Source of the DNA: Bimuria novae-zelandiae CBS 107.79
Lineage: Eukaryota; Ascomycota; Dothideomycetes; Pleosporales; Didymosphaeriaceae
Reading direction: 5' to 3'
Length of the DNA stretch: 64,000 bases
NCBI GenBank assembly: GCA_010015655.1
Contig: ML976780.1
Location: forward strand, 8,749 to 72,748
Positions 13,050-24,589 of the stretch are shown piece by piece. Each line of letters begins with the position of its first letter. Within the stretch, counting starts at the first letter, position 1. Both the position numbers and the translations under genes were made by a program. The notes under the pieces are model-generated. The model was not told where the DNA came from and ran no database searches. It worked only from the letters and a program-made list of their open reading frames with translations.

Positions 13050-14019
13050 TAGCTAATGAGCACGACTCGTTCGGGCTCTCGCTGCTCCGTGGCTACCTGT
13101 GAGTCTAAGTTGTAATTCACAGTACATGTATTATCTAACGGGTTGTGGGAGAGTCTTCATACCAGCCGGTTGCATTTCCCATACCTAAGTGTCGTGTTCA
13201 CCGATTCTGACGTTATGGCGGTATGGCGGTCTATTAGGGCAAGGAGAGAGTCTATTTTCTGTAAAGGATGACGAGATTTTCTGATTTCGCGTGGTCTCCG
13301 TCAGCTTGATCATGTATAATAGTATGATGTTTGTTGTTTTGAGCAAGATGCACACATGCGTAGTGATGGTTGCTTCGTTTCCCTTTCTAAGAAGCGAACT
13401 CCACCTTCTCTTCCAGAAGTGGGTGGTCACTTATTTAAATAGTGGCATACCTCATATTCGATAGCTATGTCTTTTCTTTTTTTTTTTTTTTTTGAGCTGA
13501 CTCGAAGTGTTTGCTCATGCTTGTGATAACTATGTGGAAGAATCAGTGATCTCTCTGCTGTAGTAATATGCAGTGCTTGACTATTCATTCATGGCTTTAA
13601 TTTGGCAGTCTTTCACTTTTCGAGGCCACGCTAGGGACCTATCGCGATGTGGCCAAAGTGGGCAGGTGCGGGTGAAGGTAAATCACGTGATTTTGGGCCT
13701 GATATGACGCTAAGCGTCTCGCTACGGCCTCGCTACGCGTATCGTAAAGTTACGAAAGGACTATATAATTCCGCTAGCTGTAGAAGACTCGACGCGCCGA
13801 CACACGCATCATTTCCGTCAACCCCACGTGTAAACACTGCGATATCTTTTCCTCTCGGAGCTGCCAGGTTAGTCTACCACGTTCACCTCCTTTTCATGCA
13901 TGTCAAAATATGTTAGTATTTAACTAATCCTGTGCAGCTAACTTGGCTATCCACAATAGTCTCAAAACAGCTAGTATATATTCGACCATTCGAAACAATC
14001 TAGCAACTCTACGTGAACC
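13050..14019. other. Intergenic region upstream of the 593-aa gene
   Basis: No convincing gene. It holds a T-rich run near 13477-13494, a CACGTG-like site in GTCACGTGAT near 13683-13692 and another CACGTG near 13825. The stretch just before 14020 probably contains the promoter and 5' leader of the next gene. Open frames here have no supporting features. Confidence 0.5.
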
Positions 14020-15930
14020 ATGGCGAGCCGAGCCTCAGCGCGTTTTCGTGTCCCTCTTGGGTCGATAGACGCGAACACTCGCGGACAACCATCAGGTATC
14101 CAATTCGGTACTCAATCCGGTGGTATCCCCGACAAGGAGAATAATAATAGTAAGTGTGCGGTTTACTTCTTTCGCTTGTATCATAACATTTGCAAAAAAA
14201 ATTGATAATAACATAGACACAGTCCAGACACTTCTAGGCGGCCCGAACAAAGCATCTTCTCCAGAGGACGAGCTGGGTTAGTTTATTTTATTACTGTCAT
14301 CGTGCAGCGATTCGATGCAAGTACTGATACCTGTTTAGCCGAGGAAGTAGCAGTCGCAATTCCCGCCGAGTCCCATCAGGACGATTCAGCAGCCGACAAG
14401 CCCGTCCCCGAAGGAGCCGCATCGGTCATCTTCACCCCGAGCTTGACTCCAGCGTCCAGCCGCCTCGTTGCTGCCACAGCCCCCAAACCAAAGGCCCGGA
14501 ACGGCCATGCGAAGAACCCGTTTATAGCAAATTGGTATAATATTCACAAAGTGTACGCTGACAACACGCTCTACAGCAAAGTCGGGATTCCGCAGATGGA
14601 GGCCTTCCTCGCTGGAGAAGGGGTCGACGTCGAGAAGCGCTTTCCTCGAAAGGGTGGGAATTTCTACCGTTGCGTACAGAACAAGCGCGAGAAGATCGAG
14701 CGGGGCCTTGCTCTGGTGGACTTCGTCAAGAAGGTACAACAACGCATACTCGACCAGAAGAACCGTGGTTTGCCCGTTGGCCCGAACATGGCTCCGCACC
14801 TGGGTGCTGAGGAGTACGATGACAACGAGACTGACATAGAAGAAGAGGCGGAGGATGCAACTGGGGCGTCTGGATCTCCGGGAAGCTCAAACGGAGCCGC
14901 AGCTGGTGAAGCTCTGGGGCCGGATCACGACCGCGGTGATGACTACGATAATGTCGACTTCGGCGATGATACAGATGTCGAAGTGGAGGCAGACGGCACG
15001 CTCCAGAGCTTCTCCAAGGGCTTTCTAGACCCGCAAGAATTTGCAGGAATGAACCCCTTTGCAGCAACGTGGCACGCCGCGACTGCAGGATATCAGGAGC
15101 CTACTCCCGCACTCGCGACCGCCGGACCGCGTAGTTACTTCACTCAGGCTCCATTTCGAGATCCAGCCCCAGAGTTCGTGACCCTAATTCAGGTTCCCAA
15201 TGCCGTATCAGGCTCGATGGCGACCCCGCACATTAACGATGAGCAGCAGGCGACAGGCGCAACTCTGACAGGCGCTATCGCGCAGGTAAACGACGAGCAT
15301 CAGGCGGCAGGCGCGACCCACGTGGCGTTTGCTCAAAACCTCAACGCTCAGTCCGTACCTCAAATCGTCCTCCACCGTCCTACTGAGGATCTCCGCACTG
15401 TAGCCCATCCCCAGACCCACCGTCCAGGATCTGCAATGGGTCTCGCCCCTACCTTCGCTCCTCGTCCCGAGATTGCCGACTCCCCGGTCACTAACCAGAC
15501 CCGCCAGACTCTGGCCTTCATGAAGGCCGAGTTCGAGAAGGACGCCCGCAACGCCCACTCCGCTACCGCCGTCGCCAACGCCGATGACAACTTCCAGCAG
15601 GCGCAGACCGAGCTCGTCCTCCGCAACGACCGCGGCGATATTCTGATCTCAGTCGCAGCCCAGCAAGAAGTCCGCCGCATCATCGCAGGATACAATCGCT
15701 ACTTCGCGAACCGTCGCCGTCGATATGAGCCTGGAACCAAGGCGTCGGCTTACAGGAAGGGGCATGAAGCCTCCTTCCTTGCCTATCAGCAAGGTCGTTC
15801 GGACCTCATGGGACATCTGATGACGGATGTGCACTGGGATCTCCCTCTCAGCGGCTGGAAGGGAAAGAAGATCGAGAAGATCGTGGCCGACGTGTTTCCG
15901 GTGTTCGCTGTTCCACAGGAGTGCCTCTAG
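14020..15930 (+). CDS. Hypothetical 593-aa protein, three exons
   Basis: Model: exons 14020-14149, 14217-14276 and 14339-15930. Intron 1 (67 bp) is GTAAGT...TAG; intron 2 (62 bp) is GTTAGT...TACTGAT...TTTAG. The three exons join in frame to 594 codons including stop. A shorter 31-bp alternative for intron 2, ending at 14307, breaks the frame. The protein has no signal peptide or membrane segment. The N-terminus is low complexity. A basic, aromatic-rich block at about residues 123-210 (NPFIANWYNIHKVYADN...) is followed by an acidic stretch (about 221-240), a Pro/Ala/Thr-rich middle with two diverged copies of an NDE-x-QA-x-GAT unit (codons about 15234-15320), and a C-terminal block (about 490-593) rich in R, Y and W. 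The layout suggests a nuclear or scaffold protein, but I recognise no family and infer no function. Confidence 0.75.
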
Positions 15931-16432
15931 GCGTTGGGTGAGTAACCCACACTCGATGATTGGCGCAGTTACTGACCTCTCGCAGTTACCAGCACCACAG
16001 CTCGGCTGTTCTTCGTGTGGGGATTTCAGAGTTGCTCGAATTTGGAGTGACTATTTGTTGCCGAGAAGTGATCTTGCGTTATGTATCGTCGGACACACGG
16101 CTCGGTTGGTCATGGAAATACGAGGCATCTATCATCTAGATGTTCGAGGGCGTAGCGGCATGGTTCATGTGCTTGTGCTTGCCCATGAACGCTGATGATT
16201 GCCCGGCTTGTTAGCATATGATAGCAATAACGACCCTCAAACATTTACCTTGTCTCTTGCGCAATTGCCAGGGACTCATTATTTTTTGCATCTACTAAGG
16301 GCGGCTGTTTCAGCCCAGATCTGGACTCCGCTGTCGTGCTTCCTGCGTTTCAGATCCGTTACAGCATGAACATTACTGTCAACATCGCGCTGCCTGAAAA
16401 CACCTTAGATTACTCCAATTTGTACAACTCTG
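15931..16432. other. Intergenic / 3' UTR with an intron-like segment
   Basis: Seven bases after the stop of the 593-aa gene is a well-formed fungal intron signal set: GTGAGT at 15938, TACTGAC branch-like site near 15970 and CGCAG ending at 15985 (48 bp). This may be a 3' UTR intron or point to an alternative 3' end. The rest is spacer and the promoter of the SET gene. Confidence 0.45.
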
Positions 16433-17635
16433 ATGAAGTGCTTGCTGTTACTCTGCTTGCTATGCGGGTCGCTCGTTGCCTGCACCGACATCGCCGGCTT
16501 CGACCTCCAGTGCCGCAACCCTGCACACCTCCTTGTTCAACGACCTGTATGCGCACCAGAAAACAACCATTCTATATTTTCTACTCAGGACCCTAAAAAG
16601 GCCGACAGCCACCCACCACTATGCTTCGGCTCATACTGCACCCATACAGCACACTACTACCGCGACATCCACAGCTTAAGCATCATCAGCACGTCTCAAG
16701 CCTTTCGTAACGTAGTGAAAGCACGTAAGCATGCCGTGCAAACCCCACAAGTCGCGCGACAAAACCGCTACGATATCCGCGCCATCCCTAGCAAAGGCAA
16801 AGGCGTACTCGCAACTCAGCGCATCGCAAAAGGCGACGTGATCATGCTCGACTCTCCCGCGATCATCGCGAGCGCACAAGTCCCAGCGCACGTCACGCCC
16901 TCAGAAGGCTTCCAGCTTTTCCAAACCGCGGTGCAGCGTCTCGATCCCGCGACCCAAGCAGGCGTACTCGCGCTCGACGGGCACGGGAGCACCGGCGTCG
17001 ACGGCATCATGGAGACGAACGCCTTTTCATGCCGCTTTGACGACGGCGGAACAGGTGATGATTATCTCTGCCTGTACCCTGATGTCTCGCGCATAAACCA
17101 CGCGTGTCGACCGAACGCGCACGCGAAGTTCAGCCCTAGGACGCTGTTGATGGAGATCCGCGCGCTGAGAGATATCCTGCCGGGAGAAGAGATCAGCATT
17201 TCGTATGGGAAGGTTGATATGAAGTACGCGGAGCGACAGGACCTGTACAGAAAGAATTGGGGGTTTGGGTGTACCTGCGAGCTGTGCGCTGCGGGGGAGA
17301 AGGCGGTTGCTGAGAGCGATCAGCGCAAACAAAGGTTTGCGGAACTGCATGAGCGATTGACTTCGTTGACTGCGGAGACGTTTGATGCGCAGCGTGTGAT
17401 TGGGTGGGAGAATGAAGTGTTCGCCATCAGTGACAGGGAAGGTCTGGAGGCGCTGGTTGCAGAGGATTTGGAGCGAATGGCGTATGTGTACGCCGCGCTT
17501 GGAGATCGCGCAGAAGCTGTGATGTGGGCGCAGAAAGCCAGGGACAATATGGTACGATGGAAAGTTGCGACTGGCGTGGACAGCGATGACGTGAAGAGGA
17601 TTGAAGAAGTGTTGTTGGAATTGGATGCGGCGTAG
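16433..17635 (+). CDS. SET-domain protein with predicted signal peptide (400 aa)
   Basis: Single exon. The SET domain spans about residues 112-258. It opens with YDIRAIPSKGKGVLATQ and the GD-x-I segment, has the NHAC motif at 222-225 (SRINHACRPNA), and GEEISISY at 251-258. A Cys-x-Cys-x2-Cys post-SET cluster follows at 280/282/285 (GCTCELC), as in SMYD-like SET proteins where it binds zinc with the NHxC cysteine. Such proteins usually methylate lysines of histones or other proteins; here the substrate is unknown. Unusually, the first 18 residues (KCLLLLCLLCGSLVAC) look like a secretory signal peptide. Either the protein enters the secretory path or the real start is further in, since residues 1-110 have no SET homology. 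It is convergent with the next gene (182 bp between stops). Confidence 0.85.
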   Translation: MKCLLLLCLLCGSLVACTDIAGFDLQCRNPAHLLVQRPVCAPENNHSIFSTQDPKKADSHPPLCFGSYCTHTAHYYRDIHSLSIISTSQAFRNVVKARKHAVQTPQVARQNRYDIRAIPSKGKGVLATQRIAKGDVIMLDSPAIIASAQVPAHVTPSEGFQLFQTAVQRLDPATQAGVLALDGHGSTGVDGIMETNAFSCRFDDGGTGDDYLCLYPDVSRINHACRPNAHAKFSPRTLLMEIRALRDILPGEEISISYGKVDMKYAERQDLYRKNWGFGCTCELCAAGEKAVAESDQRKQRFAELHERLTSLTAETFDAQRVIGWENEVFAISDREGLEALVAEDLERMAYVYAALGDRAEAVMWAQKARDNMVRWKVATGVDSDDVKRIEEVLLELDAA

Positions 17636-17817
17636 GAAATACAAGTGAAAAAACCGCGTAAGCACATACTAAATCCAACAATATCGTAGCGAGACTATAC
17701 CTGCGAAGCAGGGCTCGAACACATGTCCATTATCATTATCCATCCCTCGTTATCCGTCCCTCATTACGTCCATCACGGTGGGGGCGACCCAAAAGGAAAT
17801 TCATCAGTCCAGCAATG

Positions 17818-18688
17818 CTACGTGTCTTTTCTCCCAATGTATCGCACTTCCGGATCTGTTCCAATTGGGTCCCCATCGGCGCTCGTCTCAAAGAACGTGG
17901 TCTTGGACCCTAGTCTGCTTCCGTACGCGCCCCAGCTTGTAGTCGCGAACTGTTCTTCATAGTGCTCTTTGAGTTTCCGCTGTTTCTTCTCTTTCTGGTA
18001 GAGGTAGAATACGGCAGCTAAGAGGCTGAGGATAGCTACGCTTGAGATTCCGGCGAGCGTACCTTCTACGACGGCGATTTGCCGCTTTTCCGCGGCACAA
18101 AGCGCTGGCTCGGTCGAAGCGGTGTTGGAAGGTGCGGTCGCAGCTAGGGCCTGCGAATGCATTGACGTGAATGAAGATGAAGCAGCTGCGGTCGAAGAGG
18201 ACGTCATGGATGTAGATGTAGCAGTGGAGGTTATGCCAGCTGTTGATATCTCGAATTGGAACGCGCCCAAGAGCTTCGTTTTGATCTTTTGTGCCGTGGT
18301 ATTATTGCAGAAGTTATCTCGGGCTATCAGCAATGTCAGTTAAACGCCTTGAGCGAGTGAAACCGATGAGGAGCTACTTACCATCTGGACACCTCTTTGG
18401 ACAGGATGGGTCCATCCCAGTTGGATCAGTACATGCACTCTGCCATATTATGCCCATCATGTATTCGTTTTTAGTGGCCATGCAGAGATCGTTGGAAAGA
18501 CAGAGTTCGACTGAACCGACAGACCGATGAATGGCGCAACATCCGCTGTGGTTGGCATTAGGATCACAAGGTCCGTAGTCGCTTCCCAGCTGAGTGCCAT
18601 TGAGCGCATAGCATTTTGACTCCGCGATAGTGTTTTGAATGAGACAAGCTGCAAGCAGAACTGAACAGACAGAGGAGAGAGAAGGCAT
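17818..18688 (-). CDS. Single-pass type I membrane protein, Cys-rich ectodomain (270 aa, two exons)
   Basis: Exon 1 is 18688-18382 and exon 2 18323-17818. The 58-bp intron is GTAAGT...TTTAACTGAC...TAG on the minus strand and the join keeps frame (271 codons including stop). The start was chosen at MPSLSS because it begins a clear signal peptide (residues 1-23); the frame is open further upstream but without one. The ectodomain at about 26-110 holds ten cysteines, followed by a Ser/Thr/Ala-rich stalk (about 130-175), one hydrophobic segment at about 187-211, then a basic stop-transfer (QKEKKQRKLK) and a short cytoplasmic tail. This plan resembles fungal cell-wall sensor or glycoprotein families (WSC/Mid2-like in layout only). 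The Cys pattern is not one I can assign, so function is open. Confidence 0.82.
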
Positions 18689-21600
18689 TGTTAAAGAGTG
18701 TGATAGAGCAGTAAAGCGAAGGACAAACTTTCTGAGAGGAAAAACGGAGTATGAAAAAGACCAAACGAGTGTATCTCTGCAAGATGCAGAACGCGTACGC
18801 GATGAATTACCTTCCCAACAACACAACAACCGCTTGTGCTCGCGGGTGAATCCCTCACATATTTAGCTCTCTCGCCGCACCCAACGAAATTAGGTTCACA
18901 ACCCTGTGTGTAACGACGGGCATGAGTGCAGGCGTGCGCCACGGGGATGTCCCAGAGGATGTTTGATGGTGTGTTTCAGATGGCAAGCGCGTGTCCCCTC
19001 TTACTGTACGCAGACGCTTGCACGACATGGATCGGACCGTCATCCCCACAGCAGCTATCAGGCCCAGACAGTCACCGAATGGGCGGTAGCAATCTTCGCG
19101 AGATGACGGCATTGGTGCGGGAGGCGGGCCTGGCGGGACCGCGTTTCTCGAAGCCCGTGAACCTTTCGCGCGTCTAGTTTCCAGATGTCCGAGCGAGGCG
19201 GCAACAGGTTGCTTGCGCACCTTAACGAGCCGGAAGATTGATGGGATATGGGTAAATGGGAACGAGTTGCGTGGTACGAGGTGACTGTCATGGCATGAAG
19301 ATGGCGTGCAGGTGTCGAAGGGTTTGGGTGTGGTTGCGACCGCTTCTGATTGGTCGGCGTCCGAGCGCCTGTAATCCTCCGCGGCAGGGTCCTCCCTCCA
19401 GGTGCACCCCCAAAACATCCCAAGCAACACCCAGGGCTTTCCCAGGTGACCGTCCACATCGATTTATCACACCATTTATTATGGGACTATATGACGTCTC
19501 GCATAATTGGGGCAACGAGGGATGTCCTGTTTCCCAACACAGCGGTACCTTACATGCTTGTCCACTTCGAACCCCTATATCATGAGCATCATGGATTGAT
19601 TTCAATATACCTTGGCCCATGACTCCTGTACCATTACCCCTTTTACTAATGCAACTCTTCATCTCGGAAACTGATAGACCATCATGGGTCAGGGCCGGTC
19701 ACGTGGAACTCACTTGCTGGGAAAGGCCTCCCATGGAGCATCTGTATATAAGCATAGCCTTTAAGAATTCTGATCCAGTTAAATTTGGTACCTCCAATAG
19801 TTTTACGCCAATACAGAAGTAGCGGAATAGCCACCGCATTATGGCTCGTTGACTTAAGCAGAGCCGATCCACTATGTGGATCGCCGGGGAGGACCCACTT
19901 ACCCCATCCTCAACGAGTGCGCGTTGCACATTTTTGATGTGTACCAACGACAAGAAGCGGTGTTTTTGCGATTTCTGTACTGAATTATGTCGTGGTTTAG
20001 AAAAGCTACGAAGGACGCAAGACCTCACAAAAAGCGGCGGTTGGAAACCGTAAAATGAAAAAAAGCCATTAAATAGAAATACGCTGATTCTTAATTTCGA
20101 AATTTTGTACGTGGTGATGCACGACCCCGGGAAGTTCCTCTGCGGTCGTTTCACAGCATACAAGATTTCTTGAACCGATGAGTTTGCGCGGAAGTAGTGC
20201 GAGCGCTCTGTTATCTGAGATTATGTACGATGAAAGGATAGTATAGCGCAAGGTGCTATCTATTCAAACTACCAATATATTCGTGAACTCTCCGGCGCAC
20301 TAGCAATAAAAATGACACTCTGGCTTACATACAGCTCTCAAAAAAGCCCGGGAAAGAAATTCCTCTTGGTAAATGATACAAGACACGAATTGAATGGTAA
20401 TGCTGGTCTCGCTACGTACTATGAGTTCGGAAACAAAGGTCACTCTTTCGAGGCCCCGCAGAATGCCTCTTACTTGTGCTGTAGCCTCCGATAGGTCATA
20501 ATTGATAGTCATTGTAGATGAATATGAGGTTTAGCAAGATGACCCATACAACTACGAAATTTAGGCGACAGGAAGTCAGCTTGGAAAAAGTCCAATAGTC
20601 TTGAGGCCCAGAAAACTAGGATAGAGGTTGCAGTGACCGGCATACGTTCGCAGTTGCGCCTTGTTTCTGTGTCCATTGGCCATCTCCTAACGTGCCTATC
20701 AAAGCTCTGAAGGGTTCTACCTGAGCAAGCCCTTTGGATAGTTTTTGCATGGTAGCCTGTAAAAAACCGTTAGCATAAGCGTTGAGCCACTAGCTTGTAC
20801 TTGAATCGAACGACGTGCGCTTCGTCTAAAGACATTTATCGCACACAAACGTAGAAATTAGTGCGACCAGGCTTTTTGATAAAGGCTTTAGAATGAAAAT
20901 CTTGTTTGGACGATAACTATAAAAAGGGTGGTAAAAGGAATCACGACACTCTTAGGATCGCACTGTCGCTGCGCTCAGCAATCGACCGCGCTCGTCCCAC
21001 GGGTATTTCAGAGTCTTCCGCACGTTTGCTCCGGTGCGGGCGTGCCATCTGCAGTCGCTCGCCGGAGGTCAAGTCGAAGAAATGGCGAGGGCGAGGCTAG
21101 CCTAGCACTAGTCCAAGAGAGGACTAGTGGACCGGCAATGGCCATTAAGCGTGTACCACGCTTACCGTCGGTTCTCCTCATCCCATGTCTTGTTTTCTTC
21201 ACGTCGAGTATGGAGCTGCGCTATGGGTTTTCATCTGCGTAGCGTGCGTCACTTATAGCTCCACTCGCGGGTCCCTGCATGTGTGGACCCTTGCATTGTT
21301 GCTTGTCCAGATCTCAGGAGCGCTCGAGACAAAGGCAATGCACTGTTCGTGGAGTCTCCAAGGAGAAAGAACTATGCGTCATGGTCTGCTTTCAATATTT
21401 CTGAGAGAATGTTTGTTTTCACAGCCTGTGACCACAGTGATGGCTCGAAGCTTTCCCTGGTACGCCAGCACAGCCTCAGCCACCCCCTCCGCTAAACATC
21501 TTTCATAAATCGCGCACCCGAACAAGTAAGCCAATCGATAAGCACCCTGCCTAGTCAGCCAACCGCACACTACTTCTAGCAAGTCGAGCTTGTTTACTGC

Positions 21601-21711
21601 TTGGTATCGCGTACTGGATCTGCAGGCGCGTCAAGATAACGCTGTAGTATAAAGCTCAGCATTGAGCAAAGCCGGGTTACTGGAACTCGCTCAGTATCCC
21701 TCCCACCCACC
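18689..21711. other. 3-kb intergenic region between divergently transcribed genes
   Basis: It separates the minus-strand membrane-protein gene from the plus-strand HAK gene, so it should hold both promoters. Composition is normal and not RIP-affected. Several open frames of 60-200 codons occur on both strands, the longest on the minus strand at 18855-19457, but they overlap each other in several frames and lack domains, signals or clear splice structure. I see no RNA gene. Confidence 0.5.
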
Positions 21712-24406
21712 ATGGATGCTGCGACTGTTCAATTCGCAAACGGCTCTCGACCGAAGCGAAACTTTCAAGATAAGGATGTTGGCGGCGTGGTTCCCCTTCG
21801 CATGAGGTCGCGCTCTCGCGGAAGAAAGAGCTCATTCGAAGCCTTTAAGGAGAGTGCTCGAGACCACGCGGAAGATGAAGACGCCGGTCTGCGAAATGAG
21901 AGTGACTACAAGCGTAGACAGGTCTGTTTAAGCTCTGAGTGGTTGGCTCTGGAATCGGCTAATATTCTACAGAGATTCAGCCTCGCCCAAGTGTTCATGC
22001 TCGCTTACCAGAGCACCGGCGTCATCTATGGAGACATTGGTACTTCGCCGCTCTACGTGTACTCGTCTACATTCACGGAAGCGCCAGACCGGGTGAATCT
22101 TCTCGGTGCCCTCTCGCTCATTATCTGGTCTATCACTCTTATGGTCACGATCAAATATGTCCTCATTGTTCTCCGCGCCGACAATGATGGCGAGGGAGGG
22201 ACATTCTCAACGTACTCACTCCTGTCACGATACGTATGTACCATATTCATATTCTGTATACCCATACACTTGCTGACTATTATAGGCGAACATTGCGAAT
22301 CGCGACCCACGCGAAGCGACCATGATTCGTGAGTCTCACCAATACGGGTAGTGCTGGGCTAAGCTTACGAACAATTATAGGAATGGAACGGCATCAGACA
22401 AACGAGCTTAGCCGATCACAGAAGACCGTCCGCTCCACGATCGAGAAGACTAAGTTTTTCCGCCGATTATTGAAGACTATCGGCGTTGTTGCCGTCTCAA
22501 TGGTGATGGCTGACGGGGTCTTGACGCCCGCGCAGTCCGTTCTCGGTGCGGTCCAGGGCCTCAGCGTCGTCAAACCAGACATTTCGAAATCGACTATAGT
22601 CGGTGTCACTTGCGCCATCCTCATTCTATTATTCGTTCTACAGCCTCTCGGCATATCGAAGCTCACGATGGCTTTTTCGCCTATTGTCATCGTTTGGCTT
22701 ACTTTCAATGCTTGCTTCGGCATCTACAATCTAGCTAGGTATGCGCGCTCCGTCGTGTCACGAACACAGACTGACCCAAGCAGACATGACTACACCATTC
22801 TGAAAGCTTTCAATCCTTACTACTCATTCGAATATCTCATTCGAAACAAGTACGAAGGGTGGCGGAGTCTCGGTGGTATCCTGCTAGCTTTTACCGGTGT
22901 GGAGGCTCTCTTTGCCGACATTGGAGCGTTTAGTCGCCGGGCAGTACAGATTAGCTGGCTTGGATTCGCGTATCCATGTCTCCTGCTCGCTTACTCGGGC
23001 CAGGCTGCGTTCATCAGCGAGTATCCCGACGCTTACTCGAATCCGTTTTACAATTGCGTACCACAGGGATGGCTGTATCCCTCTCTCGTCATTGCGATCC
23101 TCGCTGCAATCGTGGCTTCTCAAGCCATGATCACCGCAACATTTCAGGTATGTTTTCGTTTACTTATTTGTAACCTCCAAGATAGGGCTCTCGTTCTAAC
23201 AAACTATAGCTGCTTGCCCAAATCATGAAGCTCTCCTATTTCCCTCAGATAAAAGTCCTCCACACCTCAACTACATACCACGGCCAGCTTTATGTACCTG
23301 CAGTCAATTGGCTGCTCATGGTTGGCACTGTTGTTGTCGCCGCAGTGTACAACAACACCACATCTCTGGGTAATGCGTACGGCGTCTGCGTTATTCTAGT
23401 GACCGCCTTCGATACCACGATGGTCACTTTGGTAGCGATTCTCGTATGGCGCATCAAGCCGTACTTTGTATTCCTACCTTGGCTTACGATCGCGTGCCTG
23501 GATGGTGCTTTCCTCTCATCCGCCCTCACGAAGGTCCCAGATGGTGCTTGGTTCACGATTTTACTATCCATTCTCATCGCCACGATCTTCATCCTGTGGC
23601 GCTTCGGTAAAGAGCAACAGTGGTTTGCAGAAGCTGAAGACCGGTATCCAACCACGCACTTTGTGAAGACATTCGATGACGGGCGCATCCAGTTGACCGA
23701 AAAGTTTGGTGGAAAGTGGCTTGGCTCTATCGAAGGCTTGGGTATCTTCTTCGATAAAGCTGGTGAGACTACACCGATTGTCTTCAGCCAGTTCGTCCGC
23801 AAGCTCGTCACAGCGCCAGAAGTCATCGTGTTCTTCCACCTTCGTCCGTTGGAAATACCCTCGGTTGCCTACGAAGATCGCTACCACGTATCGCGCCTCG
23901 CTATTCCGAACTGCTACCGCTTGGTCGTCCGACACGGATACATGGACGAAGTCATTACCCCCGACTTGGCGTCTCTTATCTTTGAGAAGGTGCGAAGTCA
24001 CATCGTTAGTCGCGCGCTCGATCGCGAAGGTGAGGGACCAACCGCCACCGGCGCCGATCTGAATGATGTGGCCGATGTGACGAAAGTCAACGCAAAGGCC
24101 GCCGAGACCGAGAAAGATGCTTCAAATCCATCGTCGTCCGACCCGGGCGCTAGGGTCGCACCCACGCCAACGATGAGCGTCACAAGCACCACTTCCCGAC
24201 TGACAGCTCTTGAGCGCGCTTTCAATCACGAGGTCCTCTACATCATCGGTAAAGAACAAATGAAGGTCAAGCCCGGCACGAATTTCGTTCGCAAAACCTT
24301 ACTGCGCGCTTTCCTGTTCATTCGAGAGAATACGCGGACGAAGATCGCCAGCTTAGACGTGGACCGGGATCGTGTTATCGAGGTCGGCTTTGTCAAAGAC
24401 GTATGA
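21712..24406 (+). CDS. HAK/KUP-family high-affinity potassium transporter (810 aa, six exons)
   Basis: Plasma-membrane K+ uptake, probably H+-coupled as known for fungal HAK1. Exons: 21712-21921, 21973-22233, 22286-22328, 22381-22738, 22784-23147 and 23210-24406, total 811 codons with stop, the usual HAK length. The family signature [19 protein letters not shown] lies in the first membrane segment. Further signs are the [13 protein letters not shown] stretch, [32 protein letters not shown] and KVPDGAWFT; about a dozen hydrophobic segments precede a long hydrophilic C-terminal domain. All introns are 45-62 bp GT-AG. Introns 1 (51 bp, GTCTGT donor) and 4 (45 bp) are multiples of three without stops, so retention would keep frame, but removal matches the family better. 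The 43-bp exon 3 is a micro-exon. The N-terminal tail has an [10 protein letters not shown] motif, a possible phosphorylation site (inference). Confidence 0.93.
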
Positions 24407-24589
24407 ATGGGGTGAATCAAGGTATCTGTTTTTCGTAGCTTTCTGGGCGATTTAGTCCGTCTCAGATGCACCCGGTTGTGGTAAAGTCGTGATCCACTCT
24501 CGTTCGTCACGTTGACCTGCTCAGGTCTAGCGCACTACAAATGTAACGTCCCTCACTGCAGGTCGAGAAACACCCCGCACCGAGAAATA
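24407..24589. other. Downstream region of HAK gene with short perfect hairpin
   Basis: 3' UTR and spacer. At about 24571-24599 CACCCCGCA and TGCGGGGTG are separated by 10 bases and form a perfect 9-bp stem. The right arm is also the left end of the possible MITE that follows. Confidence 0.45.

Noticed and set aside
13647..13916. 89-codon plus-strand frame upstream of the 593-aa gene
   Set aside because: No homology or features; it lies in the likely promoter.
17690..17735. tRNA-like GCTCGAAC stretch (T-loop look-alike)
   Set aside because: The bases around it cannot form the T-arm stem and no anticodon or acceptor arm could be found.
18855..19457. 200-codon minus-strand open frame
   Set aside because: Overlaps other long frames on both strands, has no domain, signal or compositional support, and lies in the shared promoter region of two divergent genes.
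20312..21508. Several 60-110-codon open frames before the HAK gene
   Set aside because: Mutually overlapping, no features; at most upstream ORFs in a leader.
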